Assembly (NCBI GenBank): GCA_037893225.1
Contig: JAZGUH010000055.1
Coordinates: 372,001-436,000, forward strand
Length of the DNA stretch: 64,000 bases
Reading direction: 5' to 3'
From: Hippasteria phrygiana
Taxonomy: Eukaryota; Echinodermata; Asteroidea; Valvatida; Goniasteridae
A program made the position numbers and the translations under genes. The notes under the pieces are model-generated. The model saw only the letters and a list, made by a program, of their open reading frames with translations, searched no databases and had not been told where the DNA came from. Shown in pieces: positions 53,450 to 64,000 of this stretch; positions within the stretch are counted from its first letter, which is position 1; the number at the start of each line of letters is the position of its first letter.

Positions 53450-55068
53450 ATGAAATATCAACCAAATTCAGTAATTTTGACATGTATGGATAGCTTAGAT
53501 CTGGCGCTACATGTTGCAATCATCGGCGGCTTCTTAGAGTTAAAACTTGTGGAGAAAATTCAAACCTCGCAATGTTTATTTTCTTTCCGGCCAACATCTG
53601 TGTACATGTTACCGTCTATTTATTGCTCCATGCATGTCAAATTCCCTGGGGTATGACTTGCTTTACTCATTCATAATTGCATGAAATATCAACCAAATTC
53701 AGTAATTTTGACATGTATGGATAGCTTAGATCTGGCGCTACATGTTGCAATCATCGGCGGCTTCTTAGAGTTAAAACTTGTGGAGAAAATTCAAACCTCG
53801 CAATGTTTATTTTCTTTCCGGCCAACATCTGTGTACATATTACCGTCTATTTATTGCTCCATGCATGTCAAATTCCCTGGGGTATGGACTTGCTTTATTC
53901 ATTCATAATTGCATGAAATATCAACCAAATACAGTAATTTTGACATGTATGGATAGCTTAGATCTGGCGCTACATGTTGCAATTATCGGCGGCTTCTTAG
54001 AGTTAAAACTTGTGGAGAAAATTCAAACCTCGCAATGTTTATTTTCTTTCCGGCCAACATCTGTGTACATATTTCCTTCTATTTTTTGCTCCATGCCTGT
54101 CAAATTCCCTGGGGTATGACTTGCTTTACTCATTCATAATTGCATGAAATATCAACCAAATTCAGTAATTTTGACATGTATGGATAGCTTAGATCTGGCG
54201 CTACATGTTGCAATCATCGGCGGCTTCTTAGAGTTAAAACTTGTGGAGAAAATTCAAACCTTGCAATGTTTATTTTCTTTCCGGCCAACATCTGTGTACA
54301 TGTTACCGTCTATTTATTGCTCCATGCATGTCAAATTCCCTGGGGTATGACTTGCTTTACTCATTCATAATTGCATGAAATATCAACCAAATTCAGTAAT
54401 TTTGACATGTATGGATAGCTTAGATCTGGCGCTACATCTTGCAATCATCGGCGGCTTCTTAGAGTTAAAACTTGTGGAGAAAATTCAAACCTCGCAATGT
54501 TTATTTTCTTTCCGGCCAACATCTGTGTACATATTACCGTCTATTTATTGCTCCATGCATGTCAAATTCCCTGGGGTATGGACTTGCTTTATTCATTCAT
54601 AATTGCATGAAATATCAACCAAATACAGTAATTTTGACATGTATGGATAGCTTAGATCTGGCGCTACATGTTGCAATTATCGGCGGCTTCTTAGAGTTAA
54701 AACTTGTGGAGAAAATTCAAACCTCGCAATGTTTATTTTCTTTCCGGCCAACATCTGTGTACATATTTCCTTCTATTTTTTGCTCCATGCCTGTCAAATT
54801 CCCTGGGGTATGACTTGCTTTACTCATTCATAATTGCATGAAATATCAACCAAATTCAGTAATTTTGACATGTATGGATAGCTTAGATCTGGCGCTACAT
54901 GTTGCAATCATCGGCGGCTTCTTAGAGTTAAAACTTGTGGAGAAAATTCAAACCTTGCAATGTTTATTTTCTTTCCGGCCAACATCTGTGTACATGTTAC
55001 CGTCTATTTATTGCTCCATGCATGTCAAATTCCCTGGGGTATGACTTGCTTTACTCATTCATAATTGC
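51830..55068. repeat. HOR block, 14 monomers: B A C1/A C1 D E F1 A G H AL G H AL
   Basis: A 3,239-bp F1-lineage block ending in two G-H-AL trimers (53681-54374 and 54375-55068, 694 bp each). The second G unit has a private G-to-C at 54438. AL (T119) occupies the slot before B. Confidence 0.94.
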
Positions 55069-58000
55069 ATGAAATATCAACCAAATTCAGTAATTTTGAC
55101 ATGTATGGATAGCTTAGATCTGGCGCTACATGTTGCAATCATCGGCGGCTTCTTAGAGTTAAAACTTGTGGAGAAAATTCAAACCTCGCAATGTTTATTT
55201 TCTTTCTGGCCAACATCTGTGTGCATATTACCTTCTATTTATTGCTCCATGCCTGTCAAATTCCCTGGGGTATGACTTGCTTTACTCATTCATAATTGCA
55301 TGAAATATCAACCAAATTCAGTAATTTTGACATGTATGGATAGCTTAGATCTGGCGCTACATGTTGCAATCATCGGCGGCTTCTTAGAGTTAAAACTTGT
55401 GGAGAAAATTCAAACCTCGCAATGTTTATTTTCTTTCCGGCCAACATCTGTGTACATGTTACCGTCTATTTATTGCTCCATGCATGTCAAATTCCCTGGG
55501 GTATGACTTGCTTTACTCATTCATAATTGCATGAAATATCAACCAAATTAAGTAATTTTGACATGTATGGATAGCTTAGATCTGGCGCTACATGTTGCAA
55601 TCATCGGCGGCTTCTTAGAGTTAAAACTTGTGGAGAAAATTCAAACCTCGCAATGTTTATTTTCTTTCCGGCCAACATCTGTGTACATGTTACCGTCTAT
55701 TTATTGCTCCATGCATGTCAAATTCCCTGGGGTATGGACTTGCTTTACTCGTTCATAATTGCATGAAATATCAACCAAATTCAGTAATTTTGACATGTAT
55801 GGATAGCTTAGATCTGGCGCTACATGTTGCAATTATCGGCGGCTTCTTAGAGTTAACACTTGTGGAGAAAATTCAAACCTCGCAATGTTTATTTTCTTTC
55901 CGGCCAACATCTGTGTACATATTACCGTCTATTTATTGCTCCATGCATGTCAAATTCCCTGGGGTATGGACTTGCTTTATTCATTCATAATTGCATGAAA
56001 TATCAACCAAATGCAGTAATTTTGACATGTATGGATAGCTTAGATCTGGCGCTACATGTTGCAATTATCGGCGGCTTCTTAGAGTTAAAACTTGTGGAGA
56101 AAATTCAAACCTCGCAATGTTTATTTTCTTTCCGGCCAACATCTGTGTACCTGTTACCGTCTATTTATTGCTCCATGCATGTCAAATTCCCTGGGGTATG
56201 GACTTGCTTTACTCATTCATAATTGCATGAAATATAAACTAAATACAGTAATTTTGACATGTATGGATAGCTTAGATCTGGCGCTACATGTTGCAATTAT
56301 CGGCGGCTTCTTAGAGTTAAAACTTGTGGAGAAAATTCAAACCTCGCAATGTTTATTTTCTTTCCGGCCAACATCTGTGTACATATTTCCTTCTATTTTT
56401 TGCTCCATGCCTGTCAAATTCCCTGGGGTATGACTTGCTTTACTCATTCATAATTGCATGAAATATCAACCAAATTCAGTAATTTTGACATGTATGGATA
56501 GCTTAGATCTGGCGCTACATGTTGCAATCATCGGCGGCTTCTTAGAGTTAAAACTTGTGGAGAAAATTCAAACCTCGCAATGTTTATTTTCTTTCCGGCC
56601 AACATCTGTGTACATGTTACCGTCTATTTATTGCTCCATGCATGTCAAATTCCCTGGGGTATGACTTGCTTTACTCATTCATAATTGCATGAAATATCAA
56701 CCAAATTCAGTAATTTTGACATGTATGGATAGCTTAGATCTGGCGCTACATGTTGCAATCATCGGCGGCTTCTTAGAGTTAAAACTTGTGGAGAAAATTC
56801 AAACCTCGCAATGTTTATTTTCTTTCCGGCCAACATCTGTGTACATATTACCGTCTATTTATTGCTCCATGCATGTCAAATTCCCTGGGGTATGGACTTG
56901 CTTTATTCATTCATAATTGCATGAAATATCAACCAAATACAGTAATTTTGACATGTATGGATAGCTTAGATCTGGCGCTACATGTTGCAATTATCGGCGG
57001 CTTCTTAGAGTTAAAACTTGTGGAGAAAATTCAAACCTCGCAATGTTTATTTTCTTTCCGGCCAACATCTGTGTACATATTTCCTTCTATTTTTTGCTCC
57101 ATGCCTGTCAAATTCCCTGGGGTATGACTTGCTTTACTCATTCATAATTGCATGAAATATCAACCAAATTCAGTAATTTTGACATGTATGGATAGCTTAG
57201 ATCTGGCGCTACATGTTGCAATCATCGGCGGCTTCTTAGAGTTAAAACTTGTGGAGAAAATTCAAACCTTGCAATGTTTATTTTCTTTCCGGCCAACATC
57301 TGTGTACATGTTACCGTCTATTTATTGCTCCATGCATGTCAAATTCCCTGGGGTATGACTTGCTTTACTCATTCATAATTGCATGAAATATCAACCAAAT
57401 TCAGTAATTTTGACATGTATGGATAGCTTAGATCTGGCGCTACATGTTGCAATCATCGGCGGCTTCTTAGAGTTAAAACTTGTGGAGAAAATTCAAACCT
57501 CGCAATGTTTATTTTCTTTCCGGCCAACATCTGTGTACATATTACCGTCTATTTATTGCTCCATGCATGTCAAATTCCCTGGGGTATGGACTTGCTTTAT
57601 TCATTCATAATTGCATGAAATATCAACCAAATACAGTAATTTTGACATGTATGGATAGCTTAGATCTGGCGCTACATGTTGCAATTATCGGCGGCTTCTT
57701 AGAGTTAAAACTTGTGGAGAAAATTCAAACCTCGCAATGTTTATTTTCTTTCCGGCCAACATCTGTGTACATATTTCCTTCTATTTTTTGCTCCATGCCT
57801 GTCAAATTCCCTGGGGTATGACTTGCTTTACTCATTCATAATTGCATGAAATATCAACCAAATTCAGTAATTTTGACATGTATGGATAGCTTAGATCTGG
57901 CGCTACATGTTGCAATCATCGGCGGCTTCTTAGAGTTAAAACTTGTGGAGAAAATTCAAACCTTGCAATGTTTATTTTCTTTCCGGCCAACATCTGTGTA

Positions 58001-58076
58001 CATGTTACCGTCTATTTATTGCTCCATGCATGTCAAATTCCCTGGGGTATGACTTGCTTTACTCATTCATAATTGC
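55069..58076. repeat. HOR block, 13 monomers: B A C1 D E F1 A G H AL G H AL
   Basis: A 3,008-bp block. Its A-G-H-AL-G-H-AL-B-A-C1 run (56458 onward) repeats the one starting at 53450 at an offset of 3,008 bp, so 53450 to about 58.8 kb is a tandem duplication of 13 monomers. The G-H-AL trimer is again doubled (56689-57382, 57383-58076). Confidence 0.94.
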
Positions 58077-59001
58077 ATGAAATATCAACCAAATTCAGTA
58101 ATTTTGACATGTATGGATAGCTTAGATCTGGCGCTACATGTTGCAATCATCGGCGGCTTCTTAGAGTTAAAACTTGTGGAGAAAATTCAAACCTCGCAAT
58201 GTTTATTTTCTTTCTGGCCAACATCTGTGTGTATATTACCTTCTATTTATTGCTCCATGCCTGTCAAATTCCCTGGGGTATGACTTGCTTTACTCATTCA
58301 TAATTGCATGAAATATCAACCAAATTCAGTAATTTTGACATGTATGGATAGCTTAGATCTGGCGCTACATGTTGCAATCATCGGCGGCTTCTTAGAGTTA
58401 AAACTTGTGGAGAAAATTCAAACCTCGCAATGTTTATTTTCTTTCCGGCCAACATCTGTGTACATGTTACCGTCTATTTATTGCTCCATGCATGTCAAAT
58501 TCCCTGGGGTATGACTTGCTTTACTCATTCATAATTGCATGAAATATCAACCAAATTAAGTAATTTTGACATGTATGGATAGCTTAGATCTGGCGCTACA
58601 TGTTGCAATCATCGGCGGCTTCTTAGAGTTAAAACTTGTGGAGAAAATTCAAACCTCGCAATGTTTATTTTCTTTCCGGCCAACATCTGTGTACATGTTA
58701 CCGTCTATTTATTGCTCCATGCATGTCAAATTCCCTGGGGTATGGACTTGCTTTACTCGTTCATAATTGCATGAAATATCAACCAAATTCAGTAATGTTG
58801 ACATGTATGGATAGCTTAGATCTGGCGCTACATGTTGCAATTATCGGCGGCTTCTTAGAGTTAACACTTGTGGAGAAAATTCAAACCTTGCAATGTTTAT
58901 TTTCTTTCCGGCCAACATCTGTGTACATGTTACCGTCTATTTATTGCTCCATGCATGTCAAATTCCCTGGGGTATGACTTGCTTTACTCATTCATAATTG
59001 C
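58077..59001. repeat. HOR block, 4 monomers: B A C1 D/AL (925-bp duplication, copy 1)
   Basis: The shortest HOR block. It shares two otherwise unseen mutations with the next four monomers at an offset of 925 bp: C-to-T in the B unit (58232 and 59157) and T-to-G in the D unit (58797 and 59722). The fourth unit is a D/AL chimera, so copy 1 ends where the duplication was joined. Confidence 0.96.
58771..59001. repeat. Chimeric monomer D/AL (crossover junction mapped to about 23 bp)
   Basis: The head is D, with the D-specific G at 58797, T72 and C95 (58865). From T119 (58889) on it is AL, with TACATG and the 231-bp tail. The exchange therefore lies between 58865 and 58889. The next unit is B, the normal successor of AL. 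Confidence 0.95.
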
Positions 59002-61547
59002 ATGAAATATCAACCAAATTCAGTAATTTTGACATGTATGGATAGCTTAGATCTGGCGCTACATGTTGCAATCATCGGCGGCTTCTTAGAGTTAAAACTT
59101 GTGGAGAAAATTCAAACCTCGCAATGTTTATTTTCTTTCTGGCCAACATCTGTGTGTATATTACCTTCTATTTATTGCTCCATGCCTGTCAAATTCCCTG
59201 GGGTATGACTTGCTTTACTCATTCATAATTGCATGAAATATCAACCAAATTCAGTAATTTTGACATGTATGGATAGCTTAGATCTGGCGCTACATGTTGC
59301 AATCATCGGCGGCTTCTTAGAGTTAAAACTTGTGGAGAAAATTCAAACCTCGCAATGTTTATTTTCTTTCCGGCCAACATCTGTGTACATGTTACCGTCT
59401 ATTTATTGCTCCATGCATGTCAAATTCCCTGGGGTATGACTTGCTTTACTCATTCATAATTGCATGAAATATCAACCAAATTAAGTAATTTTGACATGTA
59501 TGGATAGCTTAGATCTGGCGCTACATGTTGCAATCATCGGCGGCTTCTTAGAGTTAAAACTTGTGGAGAAAATTCAAACCTCGCAATGTTTATTTTCTTT
59601 CCGGCCAACATCTGTGTACATGTTACCGTCTATTTATTGCTCCATGCATGTCAAATTCCCTGGGGTATGGACTTGCTTTACTCGTTCATAATTGCATGAA
59701 ATATCAACCAAATTCAGTAATGTTGACATGTATGGATAGCTTAGATCTGGCGCTACATGTTGCAATTATCGGCGGCTTCTTAGAGTTAACACTTGTGGAG
59801 AAAATTCAAACCTCGCAATGTTTATTTTCTTTCCGGCCAACATCTGTGTACATATTACCGTCTATTTATTGCTCCATGCATGTCAAATTCCCTGGGGTAT
59901 GGACTTGCTTTATTCATTCATAATTGCATGAAATATCAACCAAATGCAGTAATTTTGACATGTATGGATAGCTTAGATCTGGCGCTACATGTTGCAATTA
60001 TCGGCGGCTTCTTAGAGTTAAAACTTGTGGAGAAAATTCAAACCTCGCAATGTTTATTTTCTTTCCGGCCAACATCTGTGTACCTGTTACCGTCTATTTA
60101 TTGCTCCATGCATGTCAAATTCCCTGGGGTATGGACTTGCTTTACTCATTCATAATTGCATGAAATATAAACTAAATACAGTAATTTTGACATGTATGGA
60201 TAGCTTAGATCTGGCGCTACATGTTGCAATTATCGGCGGCTTCTTAGAGTTAAAACTTGTGGAGAAAATTCAAACCTCGCAATGTTTATTTTCTTTCCGG
60301 CCAACATCTGTGTACATGTTACCGTCTATTTATTGCTCCATGCATGTCAAATTCCCTGGGGTATGACTTGCTTTACTCATTCATAATTGCATGAAATATC
60401 AACCAAATTCAGTAATTTTGACATGTATGGATAGCTTAGATCTGGCGCTACATGTTGCAATTATCGGCGGCTTCTTAGAGTTAACACTTGTGGAGAAAAT
60501 TCAAACCTCGCAATGTTTATTTTCTTTCCGGCCAACATCTGTGTACATATTACCGTCTATTTATTGCTCCATGCATGTCAAATTCCCTGGGGTATGGACT
60601 TGCTTTATTCATTCATAATTGCATGAAATATCAACCAAATGCAGTAATTTTGACATGTATGGATAGCTTAGATCTGGCGCTACATGTTGCAATCATCGGC
60701 GGCTTCTTAGAGTTAAAACTTGTGGAGAAAATTCAAACCTCGCAATGTTTATTTTCTTTCCGGCCAACATCTGTGTACATGTTACCGTCTATTTATTGCT
60801 CCATGCATGTCAAATTCCCTGGGGTATGGACTTGCTTTATTCATTCATAATTGCATGAAATATCAACCAAATGCAGTAATTTTGACATGTATGGATAGCT
60901 TAGATCTGGCGCTACATGTTGCAATCATCGGCGGCTTCTTAGAGTTAAAACTTGTGGAGAAAATTCAAACCTCGCAATGTTTATTTTCTTTCCGGCCAAC
61001 ATCTGTGTACATGTTACCGTCTATTTATTGCTCCATGCATGTCAAATTCCCTAGGGTATGACTTGCTTTACTCATTCATAATTGCATGAAATATAAACCA
61101 AATACAGTAATTTTGACATGTATGGATAGCTTAGATCTGGCGCTACATGTTGCAATTATCGGCGGCTTCTTAGAGTTAAAACTTGTGGAGAAAATTCAAA
61201 CCTCGCAATGTTTATTTTCTTTCCGGCCAACATCTGTGTACATATTTCCTTCTATTTTTTGCTCCATGCCTGTCAAATTCCCTGGGGTATGACTTGCTTT
61301 ACTCATTCATAATTGCATGAAATATCAACCAAATTCAGTAATTTTGACATGTATGGATAGCTTAGATCTGGCGCTACATGTTGCAATCATCGGCGGCTTC
61401 TTAGAGTTAAAACTTGTGGAGAAAATTCAAACCTCGCAATGTTTATTTTCTTTCCGGCCAACATCTGTGTACATGTTACCGTCTATTTATTGCTCCATGC
61501 ATGTCAAATTCCCTGGGGTATGACTTGCTTTACTCATTCATAATTGC
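59002..61547. repeat. HOR block, 11 monomers: B A C1 D E F/A D K J I/H A
   Basis: A 2,546-bp block. Its first four units are copy 2 of the 925-bp duplication. At 60160 an F head (AAA 10-12, CTA 13-15, T72) has an A tail (TACATG, 231 bp), with the switch between monomer 72 and 159. From there D K J I/H A matches 45120-46276 at an offset of 15,271 bp. Confidence 0.94.
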
Positions 61548-63860
61548 ATGAAATATCAACCAAATTCAGTAATTTTGACATGTATGGATAGCTTAGATCT
61601 GGCGCTACATGTTGCAATCATCGGCGGCTTCTTAGAGTTAAAACTTGTGGAGAAAATTCAAACCTCGCAATGTTTATTTTCTTTCTGGCCAACATCTGTG
61701 TGCATATTACCTTCTATTTATTGCTCCATGCCTGTCAAATTCCCTGGGGTATGACTTGCTTTACTCATTCATAATTGCATGAAATATCAACCAAATTCAG
61801 TAATTTTGACATGTATGGATAGCTTAGATCTGGCGCTACATGTTGCAATCATCGGCGGCTTCTTAGAGTTAAAACTTGTGGAGAAAATTCAAACCTCGCA
61901 ATGTTTATTTTCTTTCCGGCCAACATCTGTGTACATGTTACCGTCTATTTATTGCTCCATGCATGTCAAATTCCCTGGGGTATGACTTGCTTTACTCATT
62001 CATAATTGCATGAAATATCAACCAAATTAAGTAATTTTGACATGTATGGATAGCTTAGATCTGGCGCTACATGTTGCAATCATCGGCGGCTTCTTAGAGT
62101 TAAAACTTGTGGAGAAAATTCAAACCTCGCAATGTTTATTTTCTTTCCGGCCAACATCTGTGTACATGTTACCGTCTATTTATTGCTCCATGCATGTCAA
62201 ATTCCCTGGGGTATGACTTGCTTTACTCATTCATAATTGCATGAAATATCAACCAAATGCAGTAATTTTGACATGTATGGATAGCTTAGATCTGGCGCTA
62301 CATGTTGCAATCATCGGCGGCTTCTTAGAGTTAAAACTTGTGGAGAAAATTCAAACCTCGCAATGTTTATTTTCTTTCCGGCCAACATCTGTGTACATGT
62401 TACCGTCTATTTATTGCTCCATGCATGTCAAATTCCCTGGGGTATGACTTGCTTTACTCATTCATAATTGCATGAAATATCAACCAAATTCAGTAATTTT
62501 GACATGTATGGATAGCTTAGATCTGGCGCTACATGTTGCAATTATCGGCGGCTTCTTAGAGTTAACACTTGTGGAGAAAATTCAAACCTCGCAATGTTTA
62601 TTTTCTTTCCGGCCAACATCTGTGTACATATTACCGTCTATTTATTGCTCCATGCATGTCAAATTCCCTGGGGTATGGACTTGCTTTATTCATTCATAAT
62701 TGCATGAAATATCAACCAAATGCAGTAATTTTGACATGTATGGATAGCTTAGATCTGGCGCTACATGTTGCAATCATCGGCGGCTTCTTAGAGTTAAAAC
62801 TTGTGGAGAAAATTCAAACCTCGCAATGTTTATTTTCTTTCCGGCCAACATCTGTGTACATGTTACCGTCTATTTATTGCTCCATGCATGTCAAATTCCC
62901 TGGGGTATGGACTTGCTTTATTCATTCATAATTGCATGAAATATCAACCAAATGCAGTAATTTTGACATGTATGGATAGCTTAGATCTGGCGCTACATGT
63001 TGCAATCATCGGCGGCTTCTTAGAGTTAAAACTTGTGGAGAAAATTCAAACCTCGCAATGTTTATTTTCTTTCCGGCCAACATCTGTGTACATGTTACCG
63101 TCTATTTATTGCTCCATGCATGTCAAATTCCCTAGGGTATGACTTGCTTTACTCATTCATAATTGCATGAAATATAAACCAAATACAGTAATTTTGACAT
63201 GTATGGATAGCTTAGATCTGGCGCTACATGTTGCAATTATCGGCGGCTTCTTAGAGTTAAAACTTGTGGAGAAAATTCAAACCTCGCAATGTTTATTTTC
63301 TTTCCGGCCAACATCTGTGTACATATTACCGTCTATTTATTGCTCCATGCATGTCAAATTCCCTGGGGTATGGACTTGCTTTATTCATTCATAATTGCAT
63401 GAAATATCAACCAAATACAGTAATTTTGACATGTATGGATAGCTTAGATCTGGCGCTACATGTTGCAATTATCGGCGGCTTCTTAGAGTTAAAACTTGTG
63501 GAGAAAATTCAAACCTCGCAATGTTTATTTTCTTTCCGGCCAACATCTGTGTACATATTTCCTTCTATTTTTTGCTCCATGCCTGTCAAATTCCCTGGGG
63601 TATGACTTGCTTTACTCATTCATAATTGCATGAAATATCAACCAAATTCAGTAATTTTGACATGTATGGATAGCTTAGATCTGGCGCTACATGTTGCAAT
63701 CATCGGCGGCTTCTTAGAGTTAAAACTTGTGGAGAAAATTCAAACCTCGCAATGTTTATTTTCTTTCCGGCCAACATCTGTGTACATGTTACCGTCTATT
63801 TATTGCTCCATGCATGTCAAATTCCCTGGGGTATGACTTGCTTTACTCATTCATAATTGC
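61548..63860. repeat. HOR block, 10 monomers: B A C1/A K/A D K J I H A (15,271-bp duplicate)
   Basis: Same 10 classes, same order and same 2,313-bp length as 46277-48589. Each start is 15,271 bp downstream of its partner, including the rare C1/A (62010) and K/A (62241) chimeras. The match continues into the partial B unit at the window end. Confidence 0.94.
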
Positions 63861-64000
63861 ATGAAATATCAACCAAATTCAGTAATTTTGACATGTATGG
63901 ATAGCTTAGATCTGGCGCTACATGTTGCAATCATCGGCGGCTTCTTAGAGTTAAAACTTGTGGAGAAAATTCAAACCTCGCAATGTTTATTTTCTTTCTG
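63861..64000. repeat. Truncated monomer at window end (class B)
   Basis: The last 140 bases are a B unit cut after monomer position 140. TCA at 19-21, C72 and the diagnostic T139 are visible. The array continues beyond the window. Confidence 0.93.

Larger units (their letters stand above)
1..64000. repeat. Satellite DNA array, 231/232-bp monomers with higher-order structure
   Basis: The window is one continuous head-to-tail array: 275 complete monomers (154 of 231 bp, 121 of 232 bp) and two partial ones, all in one orientation. Class key, by position in the monomer. A: TCA at 19-21, C72, TACATG at 154-159, 231 bp; AY, AF and AL are A with A149, T149 or T119, and A' has G28. B: T139, TGCATA 154-159, CCT 184-186, 231. 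C1: TAA 19-21, TACATG, 232, G220; C2: TAA, TACATA, 232; C3: TAA, TACATG, 232 without G220. D: TCA, T72, C95, TACATA, 232. E: GCA, T72, TACCTG, 232. F1/F2: AAA 10-12 with CTA 13-15, and an H-like (F1) or B-like (F2) tail, 231. G: TCA, C72, TACATA, 232. H: ACA, T72, TTT 160-162 and 172-174, CCT 184-186, 231. I: AAA 10-12, ACA, T72, TACATA, 232; I' adds T176. J: GCA, C72, TACATG, A199, 231. K: GCA, C72, TACATG, 232. X/Y means head of X with tail of Y. Function is unknown; a centromeric or heterochromatic role is inference. Confidence 0.98.

Noticed and set aside
215..63836. Hundreds of plus-strand open frames of 66-120 codons
   Set aside because: They recur once per satellite unit, overlap in two frames and are broken by the TAA at 19-21 in C units and by the 232-bp units that shift frame. 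Most class differences change the amino acid, so there is no sign of protein-level constraint. No known domain or signal is visible. They are by-products of a 231-bp (77 x 3) repeat.
1..64000. CRISPR array or other prokaryotic repeat
   Set aside because: The unit is 231-232 bp and fully repeated with no unique spacers, and no cas-like or other prokaryotic gene is present.
1..64000. CENP-B box
   Set aside because: The core pattern TTCGnnnnAnnCGGG was not found on either strand; the consensus lacks TTCG, and CCCG appears only in the variant near 641.
1..64000. Transposon, rRNA, tRNA or telomere repeats inside the array
   Set aside because: Monomer starts follow one another at 231 or 232 bp from 215 to 63861 with no gap, which leaves no room for an insertion.
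1..64000. Inverted segments within the array
   Set aside because: All 275 complete units and both partial ones read in the same direction; no head-to-head or tail-to-tail junction was seen.

Overview
The whole 64 kb window is one tandem satellite DNA array. It holds 275 complete head-to-tail monomers of 231 or 232 bp (154 of 231, 121 of 232), plus a truncated monomer at each end. Every copy has the same orientation. I found no single-copy sequence, transposon, RNA gene or protein gene. Monomer positions quoted here count from the ATGAAATAT that starts each unit (for example 215). The only length change I could find is one G (TATGAC versus TATGGAC near position 206). Other variation is a small set of recurring base changes plus rare private ones. 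Such an array points to a eukaryotic chromosome, in a centromeric, pericentromeric or other heterochromatic block of a long-read assembly. I do not recognise the satellite family and cannot name the species. Monomer G+C is about 38%.

The array is a higher-order repeat (HOR) mosaic. Diagnostic bases sort the monomers into about a dozen classes, named A to K here (key in the whole-array entry). They follow a grammar. The common core is B-A-C-D-E. It then branches: F1 leads to A-G-H-(I-H)-A, and F2 leads to C2/C3-A-D-(K)-J-I-H-A. HOR blocks counted from one B (or B-like) monomer to the next have 4 to 20 monomers, most often 10 to 15.

Layout: 1-10.9 kb is a heavily rearranged mix with many chimeric monomers. 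10.9-17.8 kb is two 3,472-bp 15-mer blocks. 17.8-31.9 kb is dominated by the F2 lineage and contains a 7,176-bp offset duplication. 31.9-46.3 kb mixes F1 and F2 blocks. 46.3-53.4 kb carries a 3,240-bp tandem duplication with two new chimeric classes. 53.4-59.9 kb carries a 3,008-bp duplication, nested 694-bp trimer duplications and a 925-bp duplication with a sharp chimeric junction. 60.4-64 kb repeats the layout of 45.1-48.7 kb at an offset of 15,271 bp.

Nothing here encodes an enzyme or pathway. The biological interest is the readable record of unequal exchange. Chimeric monomers (head of one class, tail of another) sit exactly where one-step duplications and deletions are expected, and private mutations recur at exact offsets, which gives a relative order of events. 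A 14-bp imperfect inverted repeat in each monomer and the zoned distribution of variants are the other signals worth testing.
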